Assembly: GCF_029867415.1 (NCBI RefSeq)
Contig: NW_026705418.1
Coordinates: 636,447-700,446 of the forward strand
DNA length: 64,000 nt
Reading direction: 5' to 3'
Origin: Vicia villosa
Taxonomy: Eukaryota; Streptophyta; Magnoliopsida; Fabales; Fabaceae
Each line of letters begins with the position of its first letter. The stretch's first letter is position 1. The translations under genes were made by a program, and so were the position numbers. The notes under the pieces were generated by a model. That model was not told the DNA's origin, searched no databases, and worked only from the letters and a program-made list of their open reading frames with translations. Below are positions 37,348 through 48,885 of this stretch, piece after piece.

Positions 37348-37391
37348 CTGAACTACGTAGACTCTGATCCTCCATAAGGAGGTACGTAGGC
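37348..37391 (+). promoter_or_regulatory. Conserved LTR stem-loop block, E 5' LTR
   Basis: ctgaactacgtagactctga, then the hairpin cctcc-ataa-ggagg (37369-37382), then tacgtaggca. The second copy is at 48434-48476 in the 3' LTR. Confidence 0.55.
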
Positions 37392-37704
37392 ACTTGGCAA
37401 CAAGGCGAGTCCCCTTCCCCACAAATCTCATTTTTTCCCAATTTTATTTCCTTAATCATAAACCTTTAATCTTAATAATTTGCCATTTACCCTATTAACT
37501 ATCTGTTACCTTTCTTTATGTTAGCCATAAACCTAACCTTATAGTGTAAACCTTAGGAAAGGGTTGAGGGTGCCTAACACCTTCCCTCGACCTGAATATA
37601 GTATCTTATCCTGAATCTCCGAAGTTGTATAAAGGTTTCCTATTCGCCTTGGTAGAATAGATGGCGACTCTAAAAGTCTAATTTTTAGGGCAGGTTGCTA
37701 CAGC

Positions 37705-37722
37705 TGGCGACTCTGCTGGGGA
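37705..37722 (+). promoter_or_regulatory. PBS of E, tRNA-Arg type
   Basis: tggcgactctgctgggga, two bases after the LTR. Identical to the primer site at 61891 and to the site described for pea Ogre (complementary to tRNA-Arg). Confidence 0.9.
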
Positions 37723-39600
37723 ATATAGTGATAACAAAACTGTAAATTATTATGCTCCTATAGGTTTTAAGAGAGTTTAGGTTTTTGGCAAAACATTTAG
37801 GTTTTTGGAAAATTTTTTAGGGTTTGGCTAATTCGCCATTTTAGGGTTGCTTCATTTTCATAAATATTTAAAAAATTTATTTTTTATTTATGTATTTATT
37901 TACCATCTCCATCCATCTACGTCATTTAAATAAATATATATTTTTAAATATTTGCTGCTCTAATGCATTGTCCGAATTATAAGCAGCCGGATTTGAGGTT
38001 AGTTTTTTAAATATTTAAATTTAATTTATTTATTTACAGTCTTAAATCCCAGTAATTTAAATTTTTATTTAATTACTTTTGTACTATACTTTTTAAATTA
38101 TAAGCGGCCGGATTTGAGGTTAGTTCTTTAAATATTTAAATTTAATTTATTTATTTACAGCCTTAAATTACAGTAATTTAAATTTTTTACTGTTTTACTA
38201 TACTTAAATTACGGCTGGATTTCGAGGTTAGTTTTAAATATTTAAATTTAAATTTATTTATTTATTTACTGTCTTAAATTACCGTAATTCTCTTTTTACA
38301 GTAATTTCAATATATATTTAACTGCGTATTTGTTTTACCGTACTTCTGGGATAATATAAATTGTTGTTAAACCTAAGTGTGGGAGTTATCCTTAAGACCA
38401 GGGGGGACTTGAATCGCCTACGAGTCTTATTGATAATTCCACTCAGAGTGGGTTGAATATCCGGAAATGTCCAATACGAGGCTTGACCTTGTTGAGGGCA
38501 GGACTTGGTATTTGGCTGATCTCTCTGGGAACCTACCCCAAAAACTCGAACCTCATGGATAAAATGAGTTGTTCTAAAACCTAAAGAGACAAAAAGTCTC
38601 GGAGGCTACGAACGACCCCATGAGACCCGTGTCTAGGACAAAACCAATGGGAAGGGTATACCCCTAAGCCGTCATGCCGAACCTATGAACCTAGGGCTTA
38701 TGTGCTTACGTGTTTATTGTATGTGTGCAATCTATATACTTCGAATGTCTATGCGTTTCAATTTTGCAGGTATCCCTACGTGTTCCCTAGCCTGTAGGGA
38801 CTGTAATTTCTAAGACCACGTCTTTCCCACGAAAGACATCACCATCTATGCCCTCCCTAACCTGTAGGGATTTTATTTTTATATCCTTGTATTTTTACAA
38901 CTGCGTGTCCTTCCCACGAAGGACATCTTCGTTTACGCACGTCGATTGGCCTCTCGATGGCCATGAGATGTAGTGACTGTCTTGAACGGTTACCCCGTGT
39001 TTACATCTACGTATTCCCTAGCCTGTAGGTATTTTATTGCCAAAATCGCATCCTTTAGCCGAAGGACATCTTCGTTAGCATACGTCGATTGGCCTCACGA
39101 TGGCCATGAGATCTAGTGACTGTCTTGAACGGTCACCCCATGCTTACTCCTACGTACTCCCTAGCCAATAGGGATTCTCTTTTTCCGTCCATATGTCTTT
39201 ACAACAACGTGTCCTTCCCCTGAAGGACGTCTTCATTAACGCACGTCGATTGGCCTCTCGATGGCCATGAGAGCTGGTAACTGTTTTGAACGGTCATCCC
39301 GTGCCTATTCCCGCGCACCCTCTAACTTGTGGGGTTTTGGATTTCCATTTATATTTCTTTCATCCCTATCCCGTAGGGATTTCTCTTCGTCCAATATCGT
39401 CCTTAGGCAGGTTGTGTTCCGCATAGAGAACCTTCCCACGAGGGACAACTTCATTGGTACACGTCGAACGGCCTCTCGATGGCCATGAGATTTGGTGACT
39501 GTCTTGAACGGTCACCAGCTGATACCTTCTGCGTACCCCCTAGTCTAAGGGATTCTCATTGACGTGTCATAACATTTATCTTGCAAGGATTTCATTAGGG
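37723..39600 (+). other. Leader region of E with two repeat families
   Basis: No gene. Three copies of a 110-120-bp AT-rich unit starting near cggccggatttgaggttag (37984, 38103, 38211). Then four to five degenerate units of 140-215 bp with acgtcgattggcc, gatggccatgaga and gactgtcttgaacggt (38939, 39082, 39244, 39460). The stretch 38340-38760 is unique leader sequence. Confidence 0.7.
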
Positions 39601-42360
39601 TCCAATGTCACCTCAAAATCCGCATAGGTTATCCTTAAGATTATATTTGTCGCACGTCTGCATTGCATTGCATACAAGGAGTCACCATAAAAAAAAGGAG
39701 TCTTTTGCATACACATGCATTCGCATTTTTATGCGCTCATACATTTACATTTGCATTTCTACCTCCACCCGCATCCATACTTACCATGCTAGCCGGTTTC
39801 CCAAAACTCGCAAAGAAATCGAAAAGGATCACAAACTATGGAGAAAGGAGAATAAAAGATCTTGGTCTTGCTAAGAAAAAAAAAGGATGTCCTCCACTAT
39901 GCCAGCCACGTGTTCATACAACATAGGTTATCGTCGAGCAAGGATTAGTTCAAACAACGAAGTTCCCTCATAGATACACTCAAGAGGTATCTAGCCATAA
40001 AGGGGTTCATCTTAGAGCACATCAAATTTACAAGGACGCTCTACGGTAACCTGGGGGCAAGGATTAGTCCGACTAGGGCAATGTCCTGAACAAAGATGCA
40101 TAACTACGATGGAGGGAAGGCGACATATGCTAAATCCCTATCAAGGGGAAAAGGGTCATAAGTCTTCTTCATTAATCTACGAACTCCGAAGATTGCGGAA
40201 GGAGTGATAATATCCCTAGAAAAAAAAGCAAAAGAGGTTCAGTCAAAGGAAACTCATGAAGTTCCGATACGACGAAAACCCACCGCTAACAATCTATTCC
40301 CGATAGGTTTGACGTGCCCAAGGAGAATTCGAGGTTACCCTTCACTTCTACAAGTCCATGAACTAAGAAGTGAAACAAAGTCTTTGGATCAACAAAGGAG
40401 ATTGTCCCTAGGATCAATAGGTTTATCATTTCAAGTTGTAACCTCTACGATCACAAAATGTTATCTAATGTAAAACGTTGTATCTTTCGAATAGTAATTC
40501 AATAAAATAATCATGCATGTTTTGAAATCAATTCATTCGCTTCGTTCGCTCACTACCACGACTTTCCACTCGCACCCTTCTATTCTATTTCAATTTTGAC
40601 TTTCAATTATTATTAAACTTGAGGGAGAATGATGAATACAAATAACTAAGTCTCGCTAAACGTATGCTTTCAAGGTAAGACCGAACCGACGATGTACAGG
40701 CATTGTTTCAATTCCCAAACAGTGGAGATATAAGGATGTTAATCCCTTGTTACCCCCTCGAGCCAGGAGTTGGAGCTTGTTTCTACTTTTCAAATAAACC
40801 TTGATTTTAACCAGGGGCAGGGTATATTTCAATTAATTCAATGGCGTATTTTGGTTTTCAAGAGAATTAGTCAATAGAAGTAAGGTTCAAGCATAAGGTT
40901 CAAGCATATCCTCTTCCTCGCGTTTATCAAAAATGAGGAAGCAATGGAGATAAACATTCACAACATCTTCTTCCTTAACACATCATCCAAGATCGAGGAA
41001 GCATCAAAGTCGAAGCTTACAAATCAAAATCAGCATGGCAGTCACAACATTCAATATCCAAGGATCAAATTTCAAAAGGAGCTTTCAAAAGAAAAAACAC
41101 CCGATAAGTCAAAAAGGAAAATTCCATAAAAGAAAACAAAAAAAGACTTAGGCAAAAATTAGGGCATCCCGATGGATCAAATTCAAAGGATTTGGTTCAT
41201 GCAAAAATAAGGGATCAAAACAAAATGAAGGCAAAATACAAAGGATAATCTTGTGACTGCTAAATCACCGAAGCTTCTCATCAATGCTTGAATCTCTACA
41301 ATATTTTTCATCAGTGCTTGGATCTTTACTAAGGCATCTGCTCCACATCAAACTAAAACGATTCTCTCACAAACAAAGCACAATGATTGGATTAAGCGAA
41401 TCTTTAGGATTTGGAGAACATCAAGGAGAAAGGGGTGGGTTAAATAAATTTCGAGCCTTATATCTGTTGTTTCTTAAACCATGAACCAAGCCAAGTTACA
41501 ACATTCTAAAGTCCTAATTGAGGCAAGGTTAACTACGAGAGCATATTAAGCATGATTTTGTTATACTGACTCCTAAGTTTGTTAAAACTATTTCTAATCA
41601 ACTACGCTTCTTCAAGCATTTATTTCTAAATCATCCAGTCCTAATTCATAACGGACTTCGATTCCAAAACTTGCATACGCATTGGAGTTACTTCTTAAAG
41701 GGTACAACGTCATCTACGAACAAACACTTAGCACTTAATAAGATCTCGAATTTGGTTTAACCAAAGGCGATCATCTCTGATAAAGACTCTTAAATGGGGA
41801 AACCACGTCCAGAGGGTTTTCCTAAACAGGGGCAAAATCTCAAGGATTACAAGGGCATACGATGAAAGATCCTATTTACTAGGGGCATTCTTCCTAAGGT
41901 CCAATCGACTTGGGTCACATCTCGAAGCAATCTCAATCAGGGGCATGTCAAACATAGGATAAATTCAAAAAGGATAGAACACTATGGATAGCCCTCCGTA
42001 TCCTGGAAATCAAGGGCATACCCTTCAATCTAAACGTCGAAGCATATGACAAGGTTATTTCCTGGGGCACTTCCCTCATAAGCATCTTTTTCCACGAAAA
42101 TATTGGGGCAATGGATATCAAATCCATAAGACGCACAACAAAAGGAAAAGGCATCTTCATGCTTTACAACCTCGGACCGATCTTTCTCCTAACTACGATC
42201 TTCAAATGCAAAAACAGGGATTGGGAAGTCGCGCTAGCATCACACCTCACCTTATCAAACAAACCTACAACTCCAGGGGCTATATACGCTTTAGTCATCA
42301 ACAACTTATCATTGGAGAATCATGCAAATACACATAAGTCATGCATTACATACATTGGTT
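39601..42360 (+). other. Unique noncoding internal part of E
   Basis: Only short open frames (under 90 codons) with no recognisable motif. The section 40680-41600 is related to M2 sequence at 32690-33360 in opposite orientation, so it is the shared 3' noncoding segment of this element group. Gag and pol would be expected upstream of it and are absent. Confidence 0.65.
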
Positions 42361-42379
42361 GATACATTACACAATACCT

Positions 42380-43000
42380 TTTTAGATAGTCTTTTCTAAG
42401 ACATTCATCATCCTTTCTAGGAACCACTTCAGGTATTCTTCTTTAAGATAAATCTCACGATCCTTTCTAGGAACCTCTTCAGGTAGTCTTCTTCAAGACA
42501 TTCTCTTTCTAAGAGCCTTTCTAGGTAGTCTTTTCTAAGACATTCATCATCGTCATTTCCAGAAACCTTTTCAGGTAGTCTTCTTTAAGACATTCTAAGA
42601 ACTTTTCTAGGTGGTCTTCTTTAAGATAAATCCTACGATCCTTTCTAGGAACCTTTTCAAGTAGTCTTTTCTAAGGCATTCATCATCCTTTCTAGGAACC
42701 TCTTCAGGCAGTCTTATTTAAAACAAATTGTCATCATTTCCAAGAACCTTTTTAGGTAGTCTTCTTCAAGACATTCTCTTTCTAAGAAATTTTCTAAATA
42801 GTCTTTTCTAAGACATTCACTGCCCTTTCCAATAACCTTTTTAGGTAGTCTTTTAAGACATTTTTCAGCCTATCCAGGTAGTCTTCTTTAAGACATTCCT
42901 CATTTGTTGCTAAAAATCTTTTCAGATAGTCTTCTTTAAGACAAATATTCATATCTATTCTGGAAACCTTTTTTAGGTAGTCTTATAGAAGACATTATTT
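42380..43000 (+). repeat. Tandem repeat, E family 1
   Basis: About a dozen degenerate units of about 45-60 bases built on aggtagtcttctttaagac and tttctaggaacc. Confidence 0.85.
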
Positions 43001-43104
43001 CATTCCCCTCGTTAAATCAATTAACATATGCATGAGCATAAGCATTATCCCATACATCAAAACATCCAAGTCATTTCTCTGGTGCTAAACCACATTGCCC
43101 ACCT

Positions 43105-43335
43105 GCTTCCCGGTAACCTTACCGACGACAGTAACCTTGTTGTTTGTTTATTTCCAATCACCTGATTGACGTATCCCGGTAACCTTACCGATGACAGTAA
43201 CCATATTGTTTGTTTATTTCCAATCACCTGATTGACGTATCTCGGCAACCTTACCGATGACGGTAACCTTACCGTTTGTTTATCCCCAATCACCTGATTG
43301 ATGTATCCCGGTAACCTTATCGATGTTAGCAACCT
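43105..43335 (+). repeat. Tandem repeat of 65-68 bp, E family 2
   Basis: Three and a half copies of a unit with cggtaaccttaccgatgac and caatcacctgattgacgta, starting at about 43109, 43174, 43240 and 43308. Confidence 0.88.
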
Positions 43336-43414
43336 TGCTGTTCATTTCACTCATAAAACATATACATACGCATTAGCATATACATATCATCTAGCACATT
43401 CACATACCACAAAA

Positions 43415-43695
43415 AGCCCAGTTTCCAACCTTCGTGTTGTGATAGGTTTGTTTTCCGACCCTCGAGTCGTGAGTTTCCAACCCTCGTGTTATGATAGGTT
43501 TTTTTTCTGACCCTCGAGTCGTGAGTTTCCAACCCTCGTGTTGTGATTGGTTTGTTTTTCGACCCTCGAGTTGTGAATGTCCGACCCTCGAGTCGTGAGT
43601 TTCTAAACATATCGTCTCCTTTCCGACCCTCGAGTCATGAACATTTGACATACTAGCTTTTCTGACCCTCGAGTCGTGAGTCTCCAAGCAAGTGA
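43415..43695 (+). repeat. Tandem repeat of about 51 bp, E family 3
   Basis: Units around gaccctcgagtcgtgagttt and ccaaccctcgtgttgtgat. ctcgag forms the centre of each unit. Antisense open frames here are repeat artefacts. Confidence 0.85.
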
Positions 43696-43779
43696 ATCTT
43701 TTTCATACAGGAAAACAATCTTCTATGCAGGTAAATTTGTCCGAACCGGGGCAAGTGGATCTCATGGGTGCAGGTGAGC

Positions 43780-44665
43780 TTGCTAGAGCTATAGCAAGTG
43801 ATCCTTTTGGGGATTAATCAAAACTACGATAGTAAGCAGGTATGGCTAACTACGACGACTTACTAGAACTATAGTAAGTGGGTCATACCATCTACGATAA
43901 GCTTACTCCAACTACGATAGCAAGTAGGTATGGCTAACTGCGACGACTTACTAGAGCTATAGTAAGTGGGCCACACCATCTACGATAAACTTGCTGAAAC
44001 TACGATAGTAAGCAGGTATGGCTAACTACGACGACTTACTAGAACTATAGTAAGTGGGTCATACCATCTACGATAAGCTTACTCCAACTATGATAGCAAG
44101 TAGGTATGGCTAACTGCGATGACTTACTAGAGCTATGGTAAGTGGGCCACACCATCTACGATAAACTTGCTGAAACTACGATAGTAACCAGGTATGGCTA
44201 ACTACGACGACTTACTAGAACTATAGTAAGTGGGTCATACCATCTACGATAAGCTTACTCCAACTACGATAGCAAGTAGGTATGGCTAACTGCGACGACT
44301 TACTAGAGCTATAGTAAGTGGGCCACACCATCTACGATAAACTTGCTGAAACTACGATAGTAAGCAGGTATGGCTAACTGCGACGACTTACTAGAACTAT
44401 AGTAAGTGGGTCATACCATTTACGATAAGCTTACTCTAACTACGATAGCAAGTAGGTATGGCTAACTGCGGCGACTTACTAGAGCTATAGTAAGTGGGCC
44501 ACACCATCTACGATAAACATGCTGAAACTACGATAGTAAGCAGGTATGGCTAACTGCGACGACTTACTAGAACTATAATAAGTGGGTCATACCATCTACG
44601 ATAAGCTTACTCAAACCACGATAGGGAGTGGGTATACCAACCGCGACGACTTACTAGGACTAAAG
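43780..44665 (+). repeat. 88-bp units arranged as 176-bp dimers, E family 4
   Basis: The box gcttactcc recurs at 43901, 44077, 44253, 44429 and 44604 (176, 176, 176, 175). Within each dimer two 88-bp variants alternate (…ctagaactatag… with gggtcatacc, and …ctagagctatag… with gggccacacc). Every unit holds cttacta-6 bases-tagtaag, a perfect 7-bp stem. About ten units are present with low divergence. Confidence 0.92.
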
Positions 44666-45371
44666 TAAGTGGGTTACCTACAAACTGCAAAAGGTTGCTA
44701 GCGTTATAGCAAGCTGATTATCTTCTACACGGCAAACGGCGAACCTTCGCTATTGCTAGCTACGTTATTCATCACGTTAGTCCCTTGGCAGTGATCTCCT
44801 TCAAATCTTCTCGCTAATTAATATCATCTCCGGCAGCAAATAGGGATTTATTTTCCCTGATCACAAGGTTTTTCAAACAGTTCTTCAATCGGGTTTATCA
44901 CGTTAGTCCCTCGGCAGTGATCTTCTCCAAAATTTCATCAATAACAAACAAGGTTCTATTTTTACTTTTCCAAAGTTATTAACTTCAACTAACATAACTA
45001 AAAATCATGCATCATTCAATTAACATACGTCATTCATACATAATGCATATACATACATCGCTCTCATTTATTTTGAGAAGCTCACTGCATCATACATTAC
45101 ATGCATCATAACATTGCATAAAATTCAGGTTGCCTTTTTAGGCTATGCTACAATCAAAGCATCTGGTTCCTTCCAGAAAGTATTTGCTTCACATGCCAAA
45201 AATGGTATTTACCTTGGGTGGCATCTTTAAGCCCATCTCCCGCAGGACAACCTTCCCAACAAGTGCAAATTTCAGGGCATTTCAGTGTTCAATCATCTTC
45301 TACCTTTAGACCACGATAGGCAGACGTGCCTATCTGATTCTTCAGGTTTAAGAAGATTGAACAGGGGCAGC
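44666..45371 (+). other. 3' untranslated end and PPT of E
   Basis: No gene. Contains two copies of cacgttagtccct with cggcagtgatct (near 44772 and 44898), then AT-rich sequence. It ends in acaggggcagc (45361-45371), the PPT adjoining the 3' LTR. Confidence 0.75.
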
Positions 45372-48300
45372 TGTCATACCTCAAAATTTTCCCTCCTCTA
45401 TGCATCTTCAATGGCTCAAGGTTCAAAGGCTTATTCAGGTCACTCTCTCCTAATCAAAGATCTCCAAAACTAGGGTTTTCATTTTTATCAAAGGATTTTG
45501 AATATTCAAGGCCTCAAATGGATCTAAAGATCTCTCATATGTATCAAGGGACCTCCATGTCAAGAGTCAAGCTTCTATTCCAAGGATTGCTCACTCAATG
45601 GCTCAGACGACCAATAATCGACTATGTTGACTTAAAAGTCAACTATAGTCAAAGTATAGTCCAAACTCCTGACTTTTTGTCAACATCAAGTATTTGAAGT
45701 GATATCCATCATTTGATAAAAGATTGATCATGATCCATTAATAAAAACTCAGAAATGAATAAATTTCAAAAGTTCAAATTAGGGTTTTTATAGGAAAAGT
45801 CAACTCAACTTTGACTGATCATAACTTTCACATGGAGCATCAAAAATTTCCCAACCAAAGCCTATTTTGAAGGAAATTTGATTCTCTACAACTTTTTCTC
45901 TCACAAGCCAATGCTAGAATTGCTTCATTCAAGAGATATGGTCCAAGAGATTATAGGTCCTCCAAAAAGTCAATAAAATATACCTTTTGGGTCAAAGCTC
46001 ATAACTTGAGCATGGAAACTCCAATTGATATGAAACCAAAGGCATCATTTAGAGGACTCTTTAAGCTTTCCAAAAAGCCCTAGAACATGGTCATATGAGA
46101 AAAATTGAAGGAGATACAGGGCTTAGAAGTTGGTCGATTTTGGAGAAATACACAAAGGGCAAAGTGGAAACTTTTTAGTTCTTAACCAAATGGGCCTAAA
46201 TCTTTAGCTCCAAACAGGTCCATAGGCCTTTTAAATCACATTTAATCAATTATTTTATTTTTATAATGTTTATTTCATTTATTTGAATTTTTAATTCATT
46301 TAAATATAAATAAATCATTATGAAAGTGAAAAATTAGTTTTAAATCAAGGATTAATATTTCCAAACCAAATCCATTAATCCAAATATCATTATTTTTGAT
46401 AAAAATTCGTGATAATAGGATGAGAAAGGATTAAATCAAGATTGAAGGCAAAAATAGAAAGAAATCATATATTTTTGAATCAATTTTATATTTCTCCAAG
46501 AGCCAAAGATCCAAGCCCATGCTGAACCCTAATTGAATCCATATATATTCTAAAATATTCACGGGGAGAGGGGGGACGAAAAAAATAGCAAGCCGTTAGG
46601 GTTTTTTGGCCAAAGAACTAGGGTTCAAAGTTGCAAGAAAATTCATAAATTAGGGCAAGAAGGATCTTCTCCCACAGCCAAGATCAATGAGTTCAAGGCT
46701 CTGAATCATGATCCTGAGATTGTTAGACACCATTCCCGACCATTATTGAAGCTCACGGCGCACCAGAACGAGCCAGTTCGAATTGCACCATTGGTAAGGA
46801 CTTTCATACTTCTAAACTCGCCATTCAAGCATTATGGACTGATTTAAGGCATACAGGTACGTTCATGGTGATGTTTAGGTTTGTCTTAAACCTTCGTTTT
46901 TGAATTTATGCGCTTGAACCCGAGCCCACCATTGTTAGGGAATTAAGAACAATATCTTCGTTTTCATAGGTACAAGAGATGTCTTAGAAAACTAATGCCA
47001 TATTTAGATGCAGGGGACCCCATTTAATAGATCTGGGCAGTTTGTATGTATTGTGCAATCGATTTTACAGGGTTTCCATGATGGCAGAAGATGTTCGCAC
47101 GCGTATGAAGAATCCACAGGAGAATTCGTGGGTGATTCTGCATGAAAATCCGCAGGTGCGGAGGTTAGTGATGATGAATAGTGGGGAACGCAAGTGGATC
47201 ACACGTGGGGCATTGCGTATGGACGGTCAGCAATTGATTCTCTCTCCCCGTCCGCCATTGGTCCGTCAAAGAGGTCAAATGCACATTCTCTCTTCCTCAT
47301 TGGCCAGGACGTGCAGCATGGGGCCTACATTGACTCCTTTTCTAATTAATATTCAATGAGTTTTGTTTATATTTATTGTTTAATGATTATTATACTGACG
47401 AATGATAAAATTGGCTCAAATGGCAAGGGGATTGTAGTGCAATTACCATGTCCTGGGTTCGATCCCCAGGTTTCTATATATTTTTACAAATGACAAGCTT
47501 CTTGATCCAGCGCTCACAATCAAGATAGGGCTATAATGCACCCCACGCCTCAGCCAATGGATCTGCCTCAGCTAGAGATCCAACGTCCCAGGCTGCGAGC
47601 TCACGGTGGACCTTCCCAAAGCGCATCCTATACAATCAGGCCCCAGGTTTTTGTTTTACTTGTTTTTTTTTGTATTGTTTTTATTTTGTTTTTATTAGAA
47701 TAAATGTTTTTTTATTTAGTTTATTTGTTTTAATTAGAATATAAATCAGGATATATAATATGGTTAGGATTAATACTGTAATTATTCCCGACTATTTCCC
47801 CGATCATTTTTCTCGATTTTTTGAGTTTATTTATTTATTTATTTATTTTTTTAATCATAAGAAATCACATAAAACCCTAGAATACCCTAGAATAGGTTTA
47901 TCATAGTGCTAGGGTTTGTCCGATCCCATTAGCTTTTTTTAGCCATAATAATAAGATTTAATTTATTATTCGCTTCGATTAAATAAATTGATCGCGGTAG
48001 GTAATTATCCAATAATTATTTAATCATTAAATAAAAATTAAAATAATAATTATTTTGCTAAATGGTTTTAACCAAAGCTATTGGTTACGATGACTAGCAT
48101 TTCCCCTTTATAAAATTCGTTATTATTCGTAATTAAATCTATTGATTATAAGGAGTAACGATAAATTAATAATTAAATAATTCTAAAATACATTCAATTT
48201 GCTAAAAGCGATAATCGAATCTATCGATTACAATTGCCAGCAATTTTTATTAATCTGTTAATTATGGTGATCAAACCTATTGATCATTGCGATTAATAGT

Positions 48301-48787
48301 GCATATTTAAAATCAGGGTTGTACGCTCAATCTTAAAACAATTTTCAAGTCACAAATTCAAAACTACGATAGGCCATTCAAAAAGCCTTACAACCATATC
48401 ATATCCAATTCAAAGGCGTACAACCCTGTGCCCCGAACTACGTAGACTCTGATCCTCCATAAGGAGGTACGTAGGCACTTGGCAACAAGGCGAGTCCCCT
48501 TCCCTACAAATCTCATTTTTTCCCAATTTTATTTCCTTAATCATAAACCTTTAATGTTAATAATTTTCCATTTACCCTATTAACTGTCTGTTACCTTTCT
48601 TTATGTTAGCCATAAACCTAACCTTATAGTGTAAACCTTAGGAAAGGGTTGAGGGTGCCTAACACCTTCCCTCGACCTGAATATAGTATCTTATCCTGAA
48701 TCTCCGAAATTGTATAAAGGTTTCCTATTCGCCTTGGTAGAATAGGTGGCGACTCTAAAAGTCTAATTTTTAGGGCAGGTTGCTACA
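45372..48787 (+). repeat. 3' LTR of E
   Basis: 3,416 bases, same landmarks as the 5' LTR: TATA-like near 46541, tRNA-like module 47412-47472, hairpins 48434-48476 and 48654-48666, PBS-like box 48747-48756. A 105-codon open frame (47042-47359) is interrupted by TAG in the 5' LTR (36020-36022), so it is probably not coding. Confidence 0.95.
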
Positions 48788-48792
48788 CAGCC

Positions 48793-48885
48793 AAAGGAGG
48801 TTCAACTTGAGAAGCTAGCTCTCTCCAGCGTTGAGCATACTCCTTGAAGGATTCTCTTTCTTTCTGAGACATGTTTTGTAGTTTT
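48793..48885 (-). pseudogene. M2 gag, middle fragment
   Basis: A minus frame with SQKERESFKEYAQRWRELAS, typical of the Tat/Ogre gag domain. It lies between E (left) and the solo LTR (right), showing that both inserted into the same gag gene about 93 bases apart. Confidence 0.8.

Larger units (their letters stand above)
34275..37702 (+). repeat. 5' LTR of E
   Basis: 3,428 bases. TATA-like catatatatt near 35443-35452, followed by an AGGGTTTTTTGG leader. A tRNA-like module is at 36315-36370, an attt-repeat near 36730-36755, a long AT-rich zone 36850-37220, two conserved hairpins (37348-37391, 37569-37581) and a PBS-like box tggcgactct at 37662-37671. No gene is supported. Confidence 0.95.
34275..48787 (+). 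mobile_element. E: 14.5-kb non-autonomous Ogre/Tat element without gag-pol
   Basis: LTRs at 34275-37702 and 45372-48787 (TGTCATACC...TTGCTACA), target duplication cagcc at 34270-34274 and 48788-48792, tRNA-Arg-type PBS at 37705-37722 and PPT acaggggcagc at 45361-45371. The 7,669-bp internal part has no gag, protease, RT or integrase and is made of leader modules and several tandem repeats. Sampling the first 650 bases gives about 12 LTR differences (about 98% identity). It must be mobilised by a related Ogre. It interrupts M2 gag. Confidence 0.95.

Noticed and set aside
43057..43690. Antisense frames of 87-95 codons with repeated RLPGYVNQVIG and THDSRVG-like units
   Set aside because: Products of the 67-bp and 51-bp tandem repeats of E; periodic sequence without any domain.
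43780..44665. CRISPR-like array (regular repeats with short variable spacers)
   Set aside because: Plant nuclear context; the units are contiguous 88-bp tandem repeats with alternating variants and no unique spacers or cas genes.
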